From Prosthecobacter sp. (GTDB lineage Bacteria; Verrucomicrobiota; Verrucomicrobiia; Verrucomicrobiales; Verrucomicrobiaceae): a stretch of 64,000 nt of DNA. The notes below the pieces were generated by a model, which was given only the letters and a program-made list of their open reading frames with translations, was not told the origin of the DNA and ran no database searches. The stretch spans positions 124,001-188,000 of the forward strand of contig NZ_JAXMIH010000008.1 in assembly GCF_034366625.1 (NCBI RefSeq), in the 5' to 3' direction. This document shows, one piece after another, positions 1 to 8,400 of this stretch. The stretch's first letter is position 1. Each line of letters starts with the position of its first letter. Both the position numbers and the translations under genes were made by a program.

Positions 1-1
1 A

Positions 2-1225
2 CACCCGGAGTGGTTTCAGCTTCTGGAGGGCGGCAAGCGCGGTCCGAAGAAGAAAGACGGACGCTTTTCCATGTGTGTCTCGAATCCCGATCTCCAGCGC
101 GAGATCGTGAATCGCTGGACCACAAAACGGCCGCCGGATGCGAAAACACCCGGATTTATCAACGCCTGTGAGAATGACATCCTCGGCCTCTGCATCTGCG
201 AAAACTGCCGCGCGCTCGATGGTCCCGCGCCTGCGGATTATCTCACATTTTATCCGCCGGACTCGAAGGTAGCGGGCTCGCGCTTTGTCTCGGATCGTTA
301 TGCGAAATTTTGGCTGGGCGTGCAACGGCAGGCTCCCGCAGGCACCACGGTGGTCGGTTATGCCTACTTCAATTACTTCTCGGCCCCCACGAGTGGTATC
401 AAACTCAATCCGAACATCCTCATCGGCTACTGCCCGTCCGCGGGATGGTTCCCTCGCTCCGAGGAGGAGCATGTGTGGATGAAGCGGCAATGGACCGGCT
501 GGCGCGAGACAGGCGCGCGGCTCTTCATGCGCACGAATCACCTGCTCGACGGCTACTGCATGCCCTTCATCTTCGCGCATCAGTTCGCCGACGAGTTTCA
601 TCATGCGGTGAAGCACGGCATGGTCGCCACGGATTACGACTCATTGACCGGTCACTGGGCCACGCAGGGGCCGAATTTGTACGTCGCCTCCCGTCTGCAT
701 GTGCGACATGAGGCTTCGGCGAATGAATTGCTCGCCGAATACTTTTCCGCGTTCGCTGCCGCTTCCGAGCAGGTGAAACGCTACTTCGACCACTGGGAAA
801 ATTTCACCACGAACAGCCGTGAGAAGATCAACCAGACGATGGAGGCACTGCAAACCTCCCGCTGGCGGAACTGGGCCAAAGCCGCACATGTGTTGTATCC
901 GCCTGAATGCTTCACGCCCGCTGAAACGATTCTCGAAGAGGCAGCGAAGGCTGCACGTTCCGATTCGGAAGCCGCCGCGAGAGTGAAATTCCTCCAGCTC
1001 GGTCTTCAGCATGCGAAACTCTGCGCCCGCGTGTCCGCGCAGCTCTCACTCGCCAGCTCCACAGCATCGAAAGGTGAAATTAAGATCGCTGTCGATGAAC
1101 TGCTCGTCTTCCGCCGGGCGAACGAGCGCTCTGGCATCGGCAACTTCAACCACCTCGCTTGGGTGGAGGAGCTGAGCTGGAAATTGTCCGAAGAATCCCG
1201 CCAGACCCCCGATTTGTATCCGTGA
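2..1225 (+). CDS. DUF4838 domain protein, 5' truncated by the window edge
   Basis: The frame is open from base 2 and there is no ATG until base 71, so the gene starts upstream; 407 residues are visible. The first visible residues, HPEWFQLLEGGKR, followed about 15 residues later by CVSNPDLQ, match the HPEW...C(x)SNPE signature of DUF4838 proteins, which are predicted secreted glycosidase-like proteins of Bacteroidetes, Planctomycetes and Verrucomicrobia. The N-terminal signal and carbohydrate-binding part lie outside the window. The protein ends DLYP, and its TGA overlaps the ATG of the next gene by one base (TGATG), which implies translational coupling to the phosphoesterase. The family is clear; the substrate is unknown. 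An ATG at 71 would cut through the conserved signature and is not the real start. Confidence 0.8.
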   Translation, partial: HPEWFQLLEGGKRGPKKKDGRFSMCVSNPDLQREIVNRWTTKRPPDAKTPGFINACENDILGLCICENCRALDGPAPADYLTFYPPDSKVAGSRFVSDRYAKFWLGVQRQAPAGTTVVGYAYFNYFSAPTSGIKLNPNILIGYCPSAGWFPRSEEEHVWMKRQWTGWRETGARLFMRTNHLLDGYCMPFIFAHQFADEFHHAVKHGMVATDYDSLTGHWATQGPNLYVASRLHVRHEASANELLAEYFSAFAAASEQVKRYFDHWENFTTNSREKINQTMEALQTSRWRNWAKAAHVLYPPECFTPAETILEEAAKAARSDSEAAARVKFLQLGLQHAKLCARVSAQLSLASSTASKGEIKIAVDELLVFRRANERSGIGNFNHLAWVEELSWKLSEESRQTPDLYP

Positions 1226-2097
1226 TGCCCACACGCCGCGCTTTTCTCCAACACAGCACGCTTTGCCTCGCCGGATTCGGCGCGGGGAAGGTGCTAGCCG
1301 CCGAAAACGATGCCAAGCCGCTGCTGCGGGTCGGTTTGATGACGGATCTGCATTACGCGGACAAAAATCCGACCAAGACGCGCTTTTACCGCGAGGCGCT
1401 GGCGAAGCTCGACGAGGCTGTTGAGGTCATGAACCGCGAAAAACCTGCGCTGGTGATCGAGCTTGGCGACTTCATCGATCAGGCGGATTCGGTGGAGCGG
1501 GAGATCGAGTGGCTGAAAGTCATGGAGTCGCACTTCGCCAAGCTGGAGATGCCGAGGCACTACGTTATGGGCAATCACTGCGTCGGCACGCTCACGAAGC
1601 ATGAGTTCGCGCAGCACACGAAGGCGGCGGGAGGTCATGCGGCCTTTGAGAGCAGTGGTGTGACCTTCTTGATCCTGGACGCCTGTTTTCGCGAGGACGG
1701 GACTCCGTATGAACGGAAGAACTTCAACTGGCAGGATGCGAACCTTCCCAAAGCCGAGCTGGCATGGCTGGAAGCTGAATTGAGCAAGGCCAGCGGCCCG
1801 GTGATCGTGCTGGCTCATCAGCGGCTCGATCTGGACAAGGCTCATGCCGTGCGCAATGCCGCCGAGGTGAGGTCGTTGCTCGAAAAGTCCGGCAAGGTGC
1901 TCGCCGTCTTCCAGGGACACTCGCACAAGAACGACTATCAACAGATCAGCGGCATCCACTACACCACGCTGGTGGCGATGGTGGAGGGCAGCGGCGTGGA
2001 AAACAGCGGCTACACGATGCTGGATGTGATGTCAGACAGCTCGCTGCGTTTGAACGGCTTTCGCAGGCAGATGAACCGCACTTTGAATCACGCATGA
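1225..2097 (+). CDS. Tat-exported calcineurin-like metallophosphoesterase
   Basis: 290 residues from the ATG at 1225, chosen because it follows the upstream stop directly (TGATG) and gives a Tat leader (TRRAFLQ, then a hydrophobic stretch ending VLAA). Metallophosphoesterase motifs occur in order: DLHY (D41, H43), GD at 81-82, GNH at 116-118, AHQ near 199 and GHSH near 232. Together these form the dinuclear metal site of periplasmic calcineurin-like phosphodiesterases. Some family members in this phylum are annotated as alkaline-phosphatase-like. The gene overlaps the next one by four bases (ATGA), so DUF4838, phosphoesterase and DUF1080 genes are probably one transcript. The physiological phosphoester is unknown. 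A longer in-frame start at 1159 lies inside the upstream gene and would bury the leader. Confidence 0.85.
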   Translation: MPTRRAFLQHSTLCLAGFGAGKVLAAENDAKPLLRVGLMTDLHYADKNPTKTRFYREALAKLDEAVEVMNREKPALVIELGDFIDQADSVEREIEWLKVMESHFAKLEMPRHYVMGNHCVGTLTKHEFAQHTKAAGGHAAFESSGVTFLILDACFREDGTPYERKNFNWQDANLPKAELAWLEAELSKASGPVIVLAHQRLDLDKAHAVRNAAEVRSLLEKSGKVLAVFQGHSHKNDYQQISGIHYTTLVAMVEGSGVENSGYTMLDVMSDSSLRLNGFRRQMNRTLNHA

Positions 2098-3524
2098 AAC
2101 ATCTCCTTCTTTTGGCACTGGCAAGCACTGCTTTGGCAGTGGAACCCGGCTTCGAGCCGATCTTTGACGGCAAGACGCTCGATGGCTGGAAGCACGGCGG
2201 CAACTGGTCGGTGGTGAATGGCGAGATGGCCTGCATCAAGAAAGGCGGATCGCTGGTGTATGAGAAGGCCAAGGTGCCGGATGACTTTGAGCTGCGCTTC
2301 GACTGGAAAGTCGCCAAGGGCTGCAACAGCGGCGTGTATTACCGTCCCACGCAGTATGAGTATCAACTGCTCGACAACGCGAACAGCCCCTACGGCGAGA
2401 ATCCGCGTCAGGCGGCGGCTTCGCTCTTCTTCGGCATGGCACCAACGAAGGATGTCGTGAAACCGTTTGGCGAATGGAATGAGGGGCGCATTGTTTGCAA
2501 AGGCACGGTGATCCAGCACTGGCTCAATGGCGAAAAGGTGATCGACTTCGACTACACCGACCCGCGCTGGCACAATGAGATTGAGGTGCTTCGCATCCGT
2601 GGAGGTGACTTGACGAAACGCGGCGCGAACCTCTCGCTCCAATACCACGGAGCGGACGTGTGGTTCAAAAATCTGCGCTGGCGGACGATCCCGGCAGACG
2701 AGAAGGTCGTGTCCGAAAATTTAACGCCAATGCCGATCTCCGATGGTGCTTTGCGCAAAGAGCAGGAGCGGGTGAACAAGATGCTGGCGGGCAAAAAGGG
2801 CGACTGGCGGCACGAAGAGGGCAAACGCTTCAAAGCAGAAGAAGCGCATCAAGGCGTGGCCGTGGATGCGGAGCACTTTTATGCGATCACGAACGCCGCC
2901 ATCGGCAAATACCGCAAAGACACGGGCGAGCGCGTCGGAGGCTGGAATCCGGCCGCAGGAGGTCACATCAAGCATCTGAACGCCGGTGTCGTGCTGGATG
3001 GCAAACTCTGGTGTGCGCACTCGAACTACCCCGAAATGCCGATGAAGAGCTCCGTGGAGGTCTTTGATCCGCAAACGATGCAGCATCTCGAAAGCATCGA
3101 CCTCACGAGCGTGGGCGGTTCGCTGACGTGGGTGGATCGGCGCGATGGCTGGTGGTATGCCTGCTTCGCGCAGTATGCCAAGACGGGCAACCCAGCGCGC
3201 ACGCGTGTCGTACGCTTCGATCTGAACTGGAAGACGGCAGGTGAGATTCGCTTTCCGCCCGAGGCGGTGGCGAAGTTTGGCAAGAATAGCAGCTCTGGCG
3301 GCAGCTTTGGACCAGATCGCCATCTCTTCATCACCGGGCACGATGCGTCGGAACTGTATGTGATGGACCTGCCCGTGACAGGCGATGTCTGGACTTGGAA
3401 AACGATGATTTCGATCAGCGCTCGTGGTCAAGCCTTTGCATGGGACCGGAGCGCAGGTGGCGTTTTGTACTCCATCGACCGGAAGAAGCGCGAGGTGATT
3501 GTTTCGCGAGTCACGGGTGATTGA
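2094..3524 (+). CDS. secreted DUF1080 (3-keto-disaccharide hydrolase) domain fused to a beta-propeller-like domain
   Basis: 476 residues. Signal peptide MKHLLLLALASTALAV is followed by a DUF1080 concanavalin-like domain at about 18-205, recognised by FEPIFDGKTLDGW at its start and by NSGVYYRP and WNEGRIVCKG inside. This family includes 3-keto-glucoside hydrolases that cleave 3-keto sugars made by FAD or NAD sugar oxidases. The C-terminal half (about 245-470) has repeated strand-like units (QGVAVDAEHFY, GVVLDGKLWCAHS, GGSFGPDRHLFITG, GQAFAWDRSAGGVLYSID) that look like a propeller; I do not assign it a reaction. It is ATGA-coupled to the phosphoesterase. The FAD-dependent oxidoreductase at 10.4 kb could plausibly supply 3-keto substrates, which is inference only. 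Confidence 0.82.
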   Translation: MKHLLLLALASTALAVEPGFEPIFDGKTLDGWKHGGNWSVVNGEMACIKKGGSLVYEKAKVPDDFELRFDWKVAKGCNSGVYYRPTQYEYQLLDNANSPYGENPRQAAASLFFGMAPTKDVVKPFGEWNEGRIVCKGTVIQHWLNGEKVIDFDYTDPRWHNEIEVLRIRGGDLTKRGANLSLQYHGADVWFKNLRWRTIPADEKVVSENLTPMPISDGALRKEQERVNKMLAGKKGDWRHEEGKRFKAEEAHQGVAVDAEHFYAITNAAIGKYRKDTGERVGGWNPAAGGHIKHLNAGVVLDGKLWCAHSNYPEMPMKSSVEVFDPQTMQHLESIDLTSVGGSLTWVDRRDGWWYACFAQYAKTGNPARTRVVRFDLNWKTAGEIRFPPEAVAKFGKNSSSGGSFGPDRHLFITGHDASELYVMDLPVTGDVWTWKTMISISARGQAFAWDRSAGGVLYSIDRKKREVIVSRVTGD

Positions 3525-3555
3525 CAAGACGGCGGCCCGGTGGATGACATGCGGC

Positions 3556-3993
3556 ATGTCCGCCAAACCCGATCCCGCCACGCTTCCTTGCAGTCCTCTC
3601 GATGAAACTGCCGGTCTGAAATACTTCCCGCGCATGATTGGCAAAATTCGCCTGCATTCCGCCGGTCGGTTGTGGGAGGACCTGCACGCCAATCTCGGCA
3701 AAGGCAGCGACGGTGCGCTGTTGGACTTCCTGCATATCAACTACGACGACCTGAAGACCCGCGTGCTGGAAGGCGGCACCGATGATGACATCCTGCAATG
3801 GTGCCAGCAGCGCAGTCGGACGCTGAACGACAACGAGAAGCTGATCTGGAATCATTATGTCAAAACACTCGGCTGGAATGACCACATCACGGCCATTTTG
3901 GCGAAGCGGAAGGCCGATGGAGGTCTCGGTGATCGCGACGACATCCAAACCATCGCTCATTACATCGACGTGGATGAAGGAAGGCTGCTGTGA
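3556..3993 (+). CDS. DUF5069 family protein
   Basis: 145 residues from the ATG at 3556 (MSAKPDPATLP). An in-frame longer start at 3499 lies inside the previous gene. The segment FPRMIGKIRLHSAGRL, followed by GALLDFLHINYDDL and an acidic helical C terminus, matches DUF5069, a small cytoplasmic family of unknown function common in Verrucomicrobia and Planctomycetes. No signal peptide or membrane segment is present, unlike most neighbours. The stop codon is immediately followed by the ATG of the MATE gene, so the two are likely co-transcribed. No function is proposed. Confidence 0.75.
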   Translation: MSAKPDPATLPCSPLDETAGLKYFPRMIGKIRLHSAGRLWEDLHANLGKGSDGALLDFLHINYDDLKTRVLEGGTDDDILQWCQQRSRTLNDNEKLIWNHYVKTLGWNDHITAILAKRKADGGLGDRDDIQTIAHYIDVDEGRLL

Positions 3994-5400
3994 ATGAGTC
4001 AGGAGGCTTCCCAGCCAGTTTCGCTCTGGCGCAGCGTGAGACAGTCGCTGCGCGGGGAGGAGCATGATTACACCTCGCTGCCGCTGAATCGCGCGGTGAT
4101 CCTGCTCGCGGTGCCGATGGTGCTGGAGATGATCATGGAGTCGTTGTTCGCGGTGGCGGATGTGTTTTGGGTGTCGCGGCTTGGCAAAGAAGCGGTGGCC
4201 GTCGTGGGCATCACGGAGTCGATCATGACGCTGATCTATGCGGTGGCGATTGGCATCTCGATTGCCGCCACGGCGATTGTATCGCGTCGCATCGGCGAAA
4301 AAAAGCCCGAACTCGCGGCGCAGGTCGCAGGGCAGATCGTGTTGCTCGGCGTGCTCGTCTCGGCGGGCATCGGCATCGTGCTGGGCATCTTTGCGCCGGA
4401 CATTTTGCGGTTCATGGGCGCGGGCGAGGAGATCGTGACGCTCGGCGCCGATTTCACGCGCGTGATGCTCGGCGGCAATGTGACGGTGTTCATGATCTTC
4501 CTCATCAACGCCATCTTTCGCGGAGCGGGCGATGCGGTGATCGCGATGCGGACGCTTTGGCTCGCGAACGCGCTGAACATCGCCCTGGGGCCCTGTTTCA
4601 TCTTTGGTTGGTGGATTTTTCCCGAGATGGGCGTCACTGGCGCGGCGGTGGCGACGAACATCGGACGTGGCGTGGGCGTGCTGTATCAGCTCTGGCATCT
4701 CGCAGGCCATCACAGCCGCGTGAAGGTGCGCTGGTGCCATTTCAAACCCGAGCGCGAGATCATCGGCGCGGTCTTGAGCAAGTCTGGCAGCGGCATCGCG
4801 CAGTTGCTCATCAGTACGACGAGCTGGGTGGGCCTGTTCAAGATTCTCGCCATGTTTGGCAGCACGGCGCTGGCAGGTTATACCATCGCGGTGCGTCTGG
4901 TGATGTTTGCCTTGATGCCCGCGTGGGGTTTGGCGAATGCTGGCGCGACGCTGGTGGGCCAAAACCTGGGTGCAGGCAAGCCGGAGCGTGCCGAGGAGGC
5001 GGTGAAGATCGCCACCAAGTTCAACATTATCGTGCTGAGCGTCGTCGGTATCGGTTTCGTGCTGTTTGCGGGGCCGCTACTGTGTTTGTTCACCACGGAG
5101 CCGGAGGTGCTGGCCTTTGGCACGCAGTCGCTCTGGATCGTGAGCCTCGCGTTCCCGCTCTATGCCGCCGGGATGTGCTTTGAGGCCGCTTTCAACGGCT
5201 CCGGCGACACCTGGACGCCAGCACGGCTGAACTTCATGTGCCTGTGGATCGGGCAGATTCCCATTGCCTGGATCTTGTCGAAATCACTCGGCTTCGGCCC
5301 TGTGGGCGTGTTCATCTCTGTTCCAGTCGCCTTCTCGCTGCTCGCCATCTGGAGCTGGTTCCTGTTCAAACGTGGGAAGTGGAAGTCGCAGAAGGTTTGA
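3994..5400 (+). CDS. MATE family multidrug/cation antiporter
   Basis: 468 residues with about twelve hydrophobic segments and the pseudo-duplicated layout of MATE exporters: NRAVILLAVPMVLEMIMES starts the first half and a second segment with LISTTSWVGLFKILA starts the other. Family hallmarks include ADVFWVSRLGKEAVAVVG after helix 1, FRGAGDAVIAM in the first half and FNGSGDTWTPARLN in the second. It should sit in the inner membrane and export cationic compounds or polar metabolites in exchange for Na+ or H+; the substrate cannot be read from the sequence. The start directly abuts the DUF5069 stop. Its placement in a carbohydrate island does not by itself indicate a sugar role. Confidence 0.9.
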   Translation: MSQEASQPVSLWRSVRQSLRGEEHDYTSLPLNRAVILLAVPMVLEMIMESLFAVADVFWVSRLGKEAVAVVGITESIMTLIYAVAIGISIAATAIVSRRIGEKKPELAAQVAGQIVLLGVLVSAGIGIVLGIFAPDILRFMGAGEEIVTLGADFTRVMLGGNVTVFMIFLINAIFRGAGDAVIAMRTLWLANALNIALGPCFIFGWWIFPEMGVTGAAVATNIGRGVGVLYQLWHLAGHHSRVKVRWCHFKPEREIIGAVLSKSGSGIAQLLISTTSWVGLFKILAMFGSTALAGYTIAVRLVMFALMPAWGLANAGATLVGQNLGAGKPERAEEAVKIATKFNIIVLSVVGIGFVLFAGPLLCLFTTEPEVLAFGTQSLWIVSLAFPLYAAGMCFEAAFNGSGDTWTPARLNFMCLWIGQIPIAWILSKSLGFGPVGVFISVPVAFSLLAIWSWFLFKRGKWKSQKV

Positions 5401-5416
5401 GCGTAAACTTTCATCC

Positions 5417-6685
5417 ATGATCACCCGCAGCCTCATCTTCCTTGTTGTCACCGGTCTGCTCTCCGCCGACACGCCGGAGCAAGCCGTCGAAAAAGCGCAC
5501 AACGAGCTGTGGCGGCGGTTTGTCGATGAGCACGATCTCATCCTCGATTACGTCGGCTTGAAAAGTGAGATCGTGCGGCCTACGGCGGAAGATTGCCGCG
5601 AGATGAAGCCAAGCGCCCTGAGCTGGGGCGTGCCGAATGAGGATGGGCCAATGTTCAACGGGCTGTATCTCGATGCGGCGTGCAATCGCTGGCTGATCAC
5701 GCAGAAGAACGAGGATCGCACAAAGGCACGCCGACTCATCGACGGACTCATCAAGGTCTCGACCATCGGCAAGACGCCGGGCTTCATCGCGCGTGGCATC
5801 GCCACCGATGGCAAGACGACGTATCCGATGGGCTCGAATGATCAGACCACGCCGTGGCTGTATGGCATCTGGCGTTATGTGACCGATGGCTTGCCAAAAG
5901 ACGACGTGGAGCGGCGAGACCTCGTGAAGCGCTTCATCGAGCAGGTGAAGGTGCTCGACAGCCACGGGTGGAAGGTTCCCACCGACGGGCCGCCGTCGAA
6001 GTATCGCGGTGATTTTGCGAAACCGACGTGGGAGGCCGTGCCAAGGCTCCTTTTCATCATGAAAGCGATGCACGCCTTCACGGGCGACGCATCGTGGCAG
6101 GAGCGCTACCTCGCTGCCGCACATGAAAAGGTAGGCAAAGGCCAGCGCGAGCGTTTGGAGATCTGCCGCATCGGCATGGTCTTCGATCCCAGCCAGGGCG
6201 AGCGTCATACGTGGACCGGCAGCGAGTGTGTCATCTGCCTGCGCGGCCTCTGGGAGATGGAAACGAACACCACTTTGAAAAACGTGTATGCCGAGGGCTT
6301 GCGTCACAGCGCCGAGGTGGCCGCGCAAAGCCTCGGCTTGATCGACAAGTTCGACGTGAACGGCACGGAGCCTTTCAACGTGGATTGGCGCGTGATGAAC
6401 GCCGCCTGGAAGCCGCAACACAGCGAGGCGGAAGCCGTCGAGGTGGCCCTCGCCGGTCTGAAGCTCCAGCACGCCGCTTCACCGCGCATGCACATCGAGA
6501 AGGATTATCTCCGCGAGCCCTGCTTCGCCGCGTGGGTCGTCACGCTTTGTCCTGATCGTGAGTTTGTAATGTCTCAACGCGCCGCCATCGAAAAGGTCAT
6601 CACGCACTATGATTTCAGCCGCGTGTATTTGAGCCAGTTCTTCCCCGTCGAGTCCGCGTGGTGGCGAATGCAGTTGTTGAAGTGA
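5417..6685 (+). CDS. secreted hypothetical protein, probable alpha-helical toroid
   Basis: 422 residues from the ATG at 5417, chosen because it gives a signal peptide (MITRSLIFLVVTGLLSA) and lies 16 bases after the MATE stop; the frame stays open upstream to 5264 inside that gene. The protein has repeated Trp/Tyr/Gly-rich helical segments (GSNDQTTPWLYGIWRYV, PTWEAVPRLLFIMKAM, WTGSECVICLRGLWEM) of the kind seen in (alpha/alpha)6-barrel glycosidases and lyases. No catalytic pair is obvious to me. It ends in a convergent arrangement with the sialidase-like gene, five bases separating the two stops. Function unknown; a polysaccharide-related role is inferred from fold impression and neighbourhood. 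Confidence 0.7.
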   Translation: MITRSLIFLVVTGLLSADTPEQAVEKAHNELWRRFVDEHDLILDYVGLKSEIVRPTAEDCREMKPSALSWGVPNEDGPMFNGLYLDAACNRWLITQKNEDRTKARRLIDGLIKVSTIGKTPGFIARGIATDGKTTYPMGSNDQTTPWLYGIWRYVTDGLPKDDVERRDLVKRFIEQVKVLDSHGWKVPTDGPPSKYRGDFAKPTWEAVPRLLFIMKAMHAFTGDASWQERYLAAAHEKVGKGQRERLEICRIGMVFDPSQGERHTWTGSECVICLRGLWEMETNTTLKNVYAEGLRHSAEVAAQSLGLIDKFDVNGTEPFNVDWRVMNAAWKPQHSEAEAVEVALAGLKLQHAASPRMHIEKDYLREPCFAAWVVTLCPDREFVMSQRAAIEKVITHYDFSRVYLSQFFPVESAWWRMQLLK

Positions 6686-6690
6686 ATGAG

Positions 6691-8232
6691 TCACCGCGCC
6701 GTCGGCGATGCGATCTCCGTGACGAACACTGCGGTGTCAGGTGCCTTGCCGGAGTAAAAGGAGACGTGGTGGGTGTCCCCGATCACGGTGGCGTTCGCGT
6801 TGCCTGCGTCGTAGGAAATCTTGCTCCCAGTGGCGATGGCTTCGGAACCGGGCCAACTGAGCGGATGGTCAAACACGCTGCCCGGATCGACGACGCGACG
6901 CCGGAGAATGCCGCGCCCTCGCTCATAGTAGTAATTGCTCATCAGCCCGGTTTTGGCGTCGAGGACCAGGCTCGGCGTAGAGGCCGAGACATCGCTGATG
7001 TTGGTGCGAGCGCGGGTCCATGTGGCTCCGTTGTCCGTCGAGATCATCTGGAATTGCGACGGACCGGTTTCCGTTCGTGCGATGGCGAGGATTTTGCCAT
7101 CGCCGAGGTAAACCGCGGCGGGTTCGGTCGGCCAGTCCGCTTTCAGCAAGCCGGATTCGACAGGTGTTTGCGTCCACGTTTTGCCGTCATCACTGCTGGT
7201 CAGCATGCCCCACGATTGCGTGGGCTTGTCGCTGTAATCTCCCCCGAACCACAGGGCCATGAGCCCGACTTTCGGGACGCTGAAGACATCGGTGATCTGC
7301 ATTGGGCGCACGGCGAGCATCGGCGTTGCGACGAGTGTGAAGGTGATCCCGTCGGTGGTGCGGTAGAGATCGTGGTGCCATTCGTTTTTGCCGATGCGGC
7401 GCACCCAGAGCAGCATCGCGCCGGTGGCATCGAGACCTTTGCCTACCGCGACCTCGCCGTAGTCCTTTGCGTCGGCGACCACTGTTTCTGCGGTCCAGGT
7501 TTTGCCGCTGTCGGTCGAGGTGCGGGCATAAACGGCGCGGTCGTCGCTGGCGATGGTGTGCCCTTTGCCGCGACCATAAACGCACACCAATTTCTCGCCG
7601 ATGGCCTGAAGCATGGGCCACGAATTGTAGCCAGGCACGTCCTGCACGACGTGGGGCTTCGGGAGGACTTGCAAAGGCGTCACCTTCACCGCGGCCAGAC
7701 CGGTGGGCTTGGTGAAGGTGTCGCCAGAATCACCAGGTTCCCGCTGGATGCGCACGGTGAGTGGCGCACCGGGCACGACTTCGTAACAGGATTCCAAGAC
7801 GATGGTCCGCGAATGAAACGGCGCGTCGGGCAGCGCCGTGCGCACGGGCTTGCCCAGCGCATAACGTTCTGTGAACGGCGCGCCCTCCACCATCTGCGAA
7901 AGATGCACGCGATAGACATCCTGAAACTCTGGACTCGTCGTCTCATCCGTCGTCGTCACGACAATCTCGACCTTCACCGCCACGCAATCCCCCGGCAGCC
8001 CCGTCACCACCCCCGCCACCGATTGCCCCACCGTCCCACCCGACAATGACCACACGGGGATGTGCGTGGAGCCGCTCGACATGAGCACCAACGAAGGCTG
8101 GCCCGTGGCAATGGACATCTGGTTTGCATTCAGGCCGATGGAAGTCGGTTCCGCGCTGAAGCTGGTGACGGAGAATCCAAGCAGCGCGAGGGACGAAAGA
8201 AGACTTCTCTGATGTCGGGTGGTGATTCGCAT
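6691..8232 (-). CDS. secreted BNR/Asp-box sialidase-like protein
   Basis: 513 residues. The start at 8232 gives MRITTRHQRSLLSSLALLGF with a signal cleaved near SFSA; an upstream ATG at 8265 is possible but less signal-like. Residues 25-190 look like a beta-sandwich extension. The rest is a six-bladed sialidase-type propeller with three Asp boxes of the S-x-D-x-G-x-x-W type: STDSGKTW, SSDDGKTW and STDNGATW. Exo-sialidases and many other glycan hydrolases share this fold. I did not find a convincing arginine triad with the nucleophilic Tyr/Glu pair, so sialidase activity is not certain and a non-sialic substrate is possible. It is transcribed opposite to the preceding block and convergent with it. 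Confidence 0.78.
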   Translation of the reverse strand: MRITTRHQRSLLSSLALLGFSVTSFSAEPTSIGLNANQMSIATGQPSLVLMSSGSTHIPVWSLSGGTVGQSVAGVVTGLPGDCVAVKVEIVVTTTDETTSPEFQDVYRVHLSQMVEGAPFTERYALGKPVRTALPDAPFHSRTIVLESCYEVVPGAPLTVRIQREPGDSGDTFTKPTGLAAVKVTPLQVLPKPHVVQDVPGYNSWPMLQAIGEKLVCVYGRGKGHTIASDDRAVYARTSTDSGKTWTAETVVADAKDYGEVAVGKGLDATGAMLLWVRRIGKNEWHHDLYRTTDGITFTLVATPMLAVRPMQITDVFSVPKVGLMALWFGGDYSDKPTQSWGMLTSSDDGKTWTQTPVESGLLKADWPTEPAAVYLGDGKILAIARTETGPSQFQMISTDNGATWTRARTNISDVSASTPSLVLDAKTGLMSNYYYERGRGILRRRVVDPGSVFDHPLSWPGSEAIATGSKISYDAGNANATVIGDTHHVSFYSGKAPDTAVFVTEIASPTAR

Positions 8233-8400
8233 GTGTGGTCGAGGTTTGCTCAGCAATAAGTCCATCTCAAGCGCGGCAAGATCGCTTGGTGGTGTATTTC
8301 AGTGTAAACAAAACCGTCGTTGGGCTCGACGAGCTGAATCGTTCCAAGGAAGTCGCCATCACCCTGATTGAATTGCAGAGAATGACCTCTGTCTCGCGCC
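8233..8400. other. intergenic gap without a recognisable gene
   Basis: 168 bases between the start of the sialidase-like gene and the stop of the esterase, both on the minus strand. It should hold the sialidase promoter, but I cannot identify convincing -35/-10 elements. Short open frames crossing it have no signal peptide, family motif or codon pattern of a real gene. Confidence 0.4.

Noticed and set aside
3511..4962. 483-codon minus-strand frame opposite DUF5069 and MATE genes
   Set aside because: Very rich in His, Arg and Gln and opposite two recognised genes.
6658..8049. 463-codon plus-strand frame opposite the sialidase-like gene
   Set aside because: The minus strand shows three Asp boxes and a signal peptide; the plus frame has neither.
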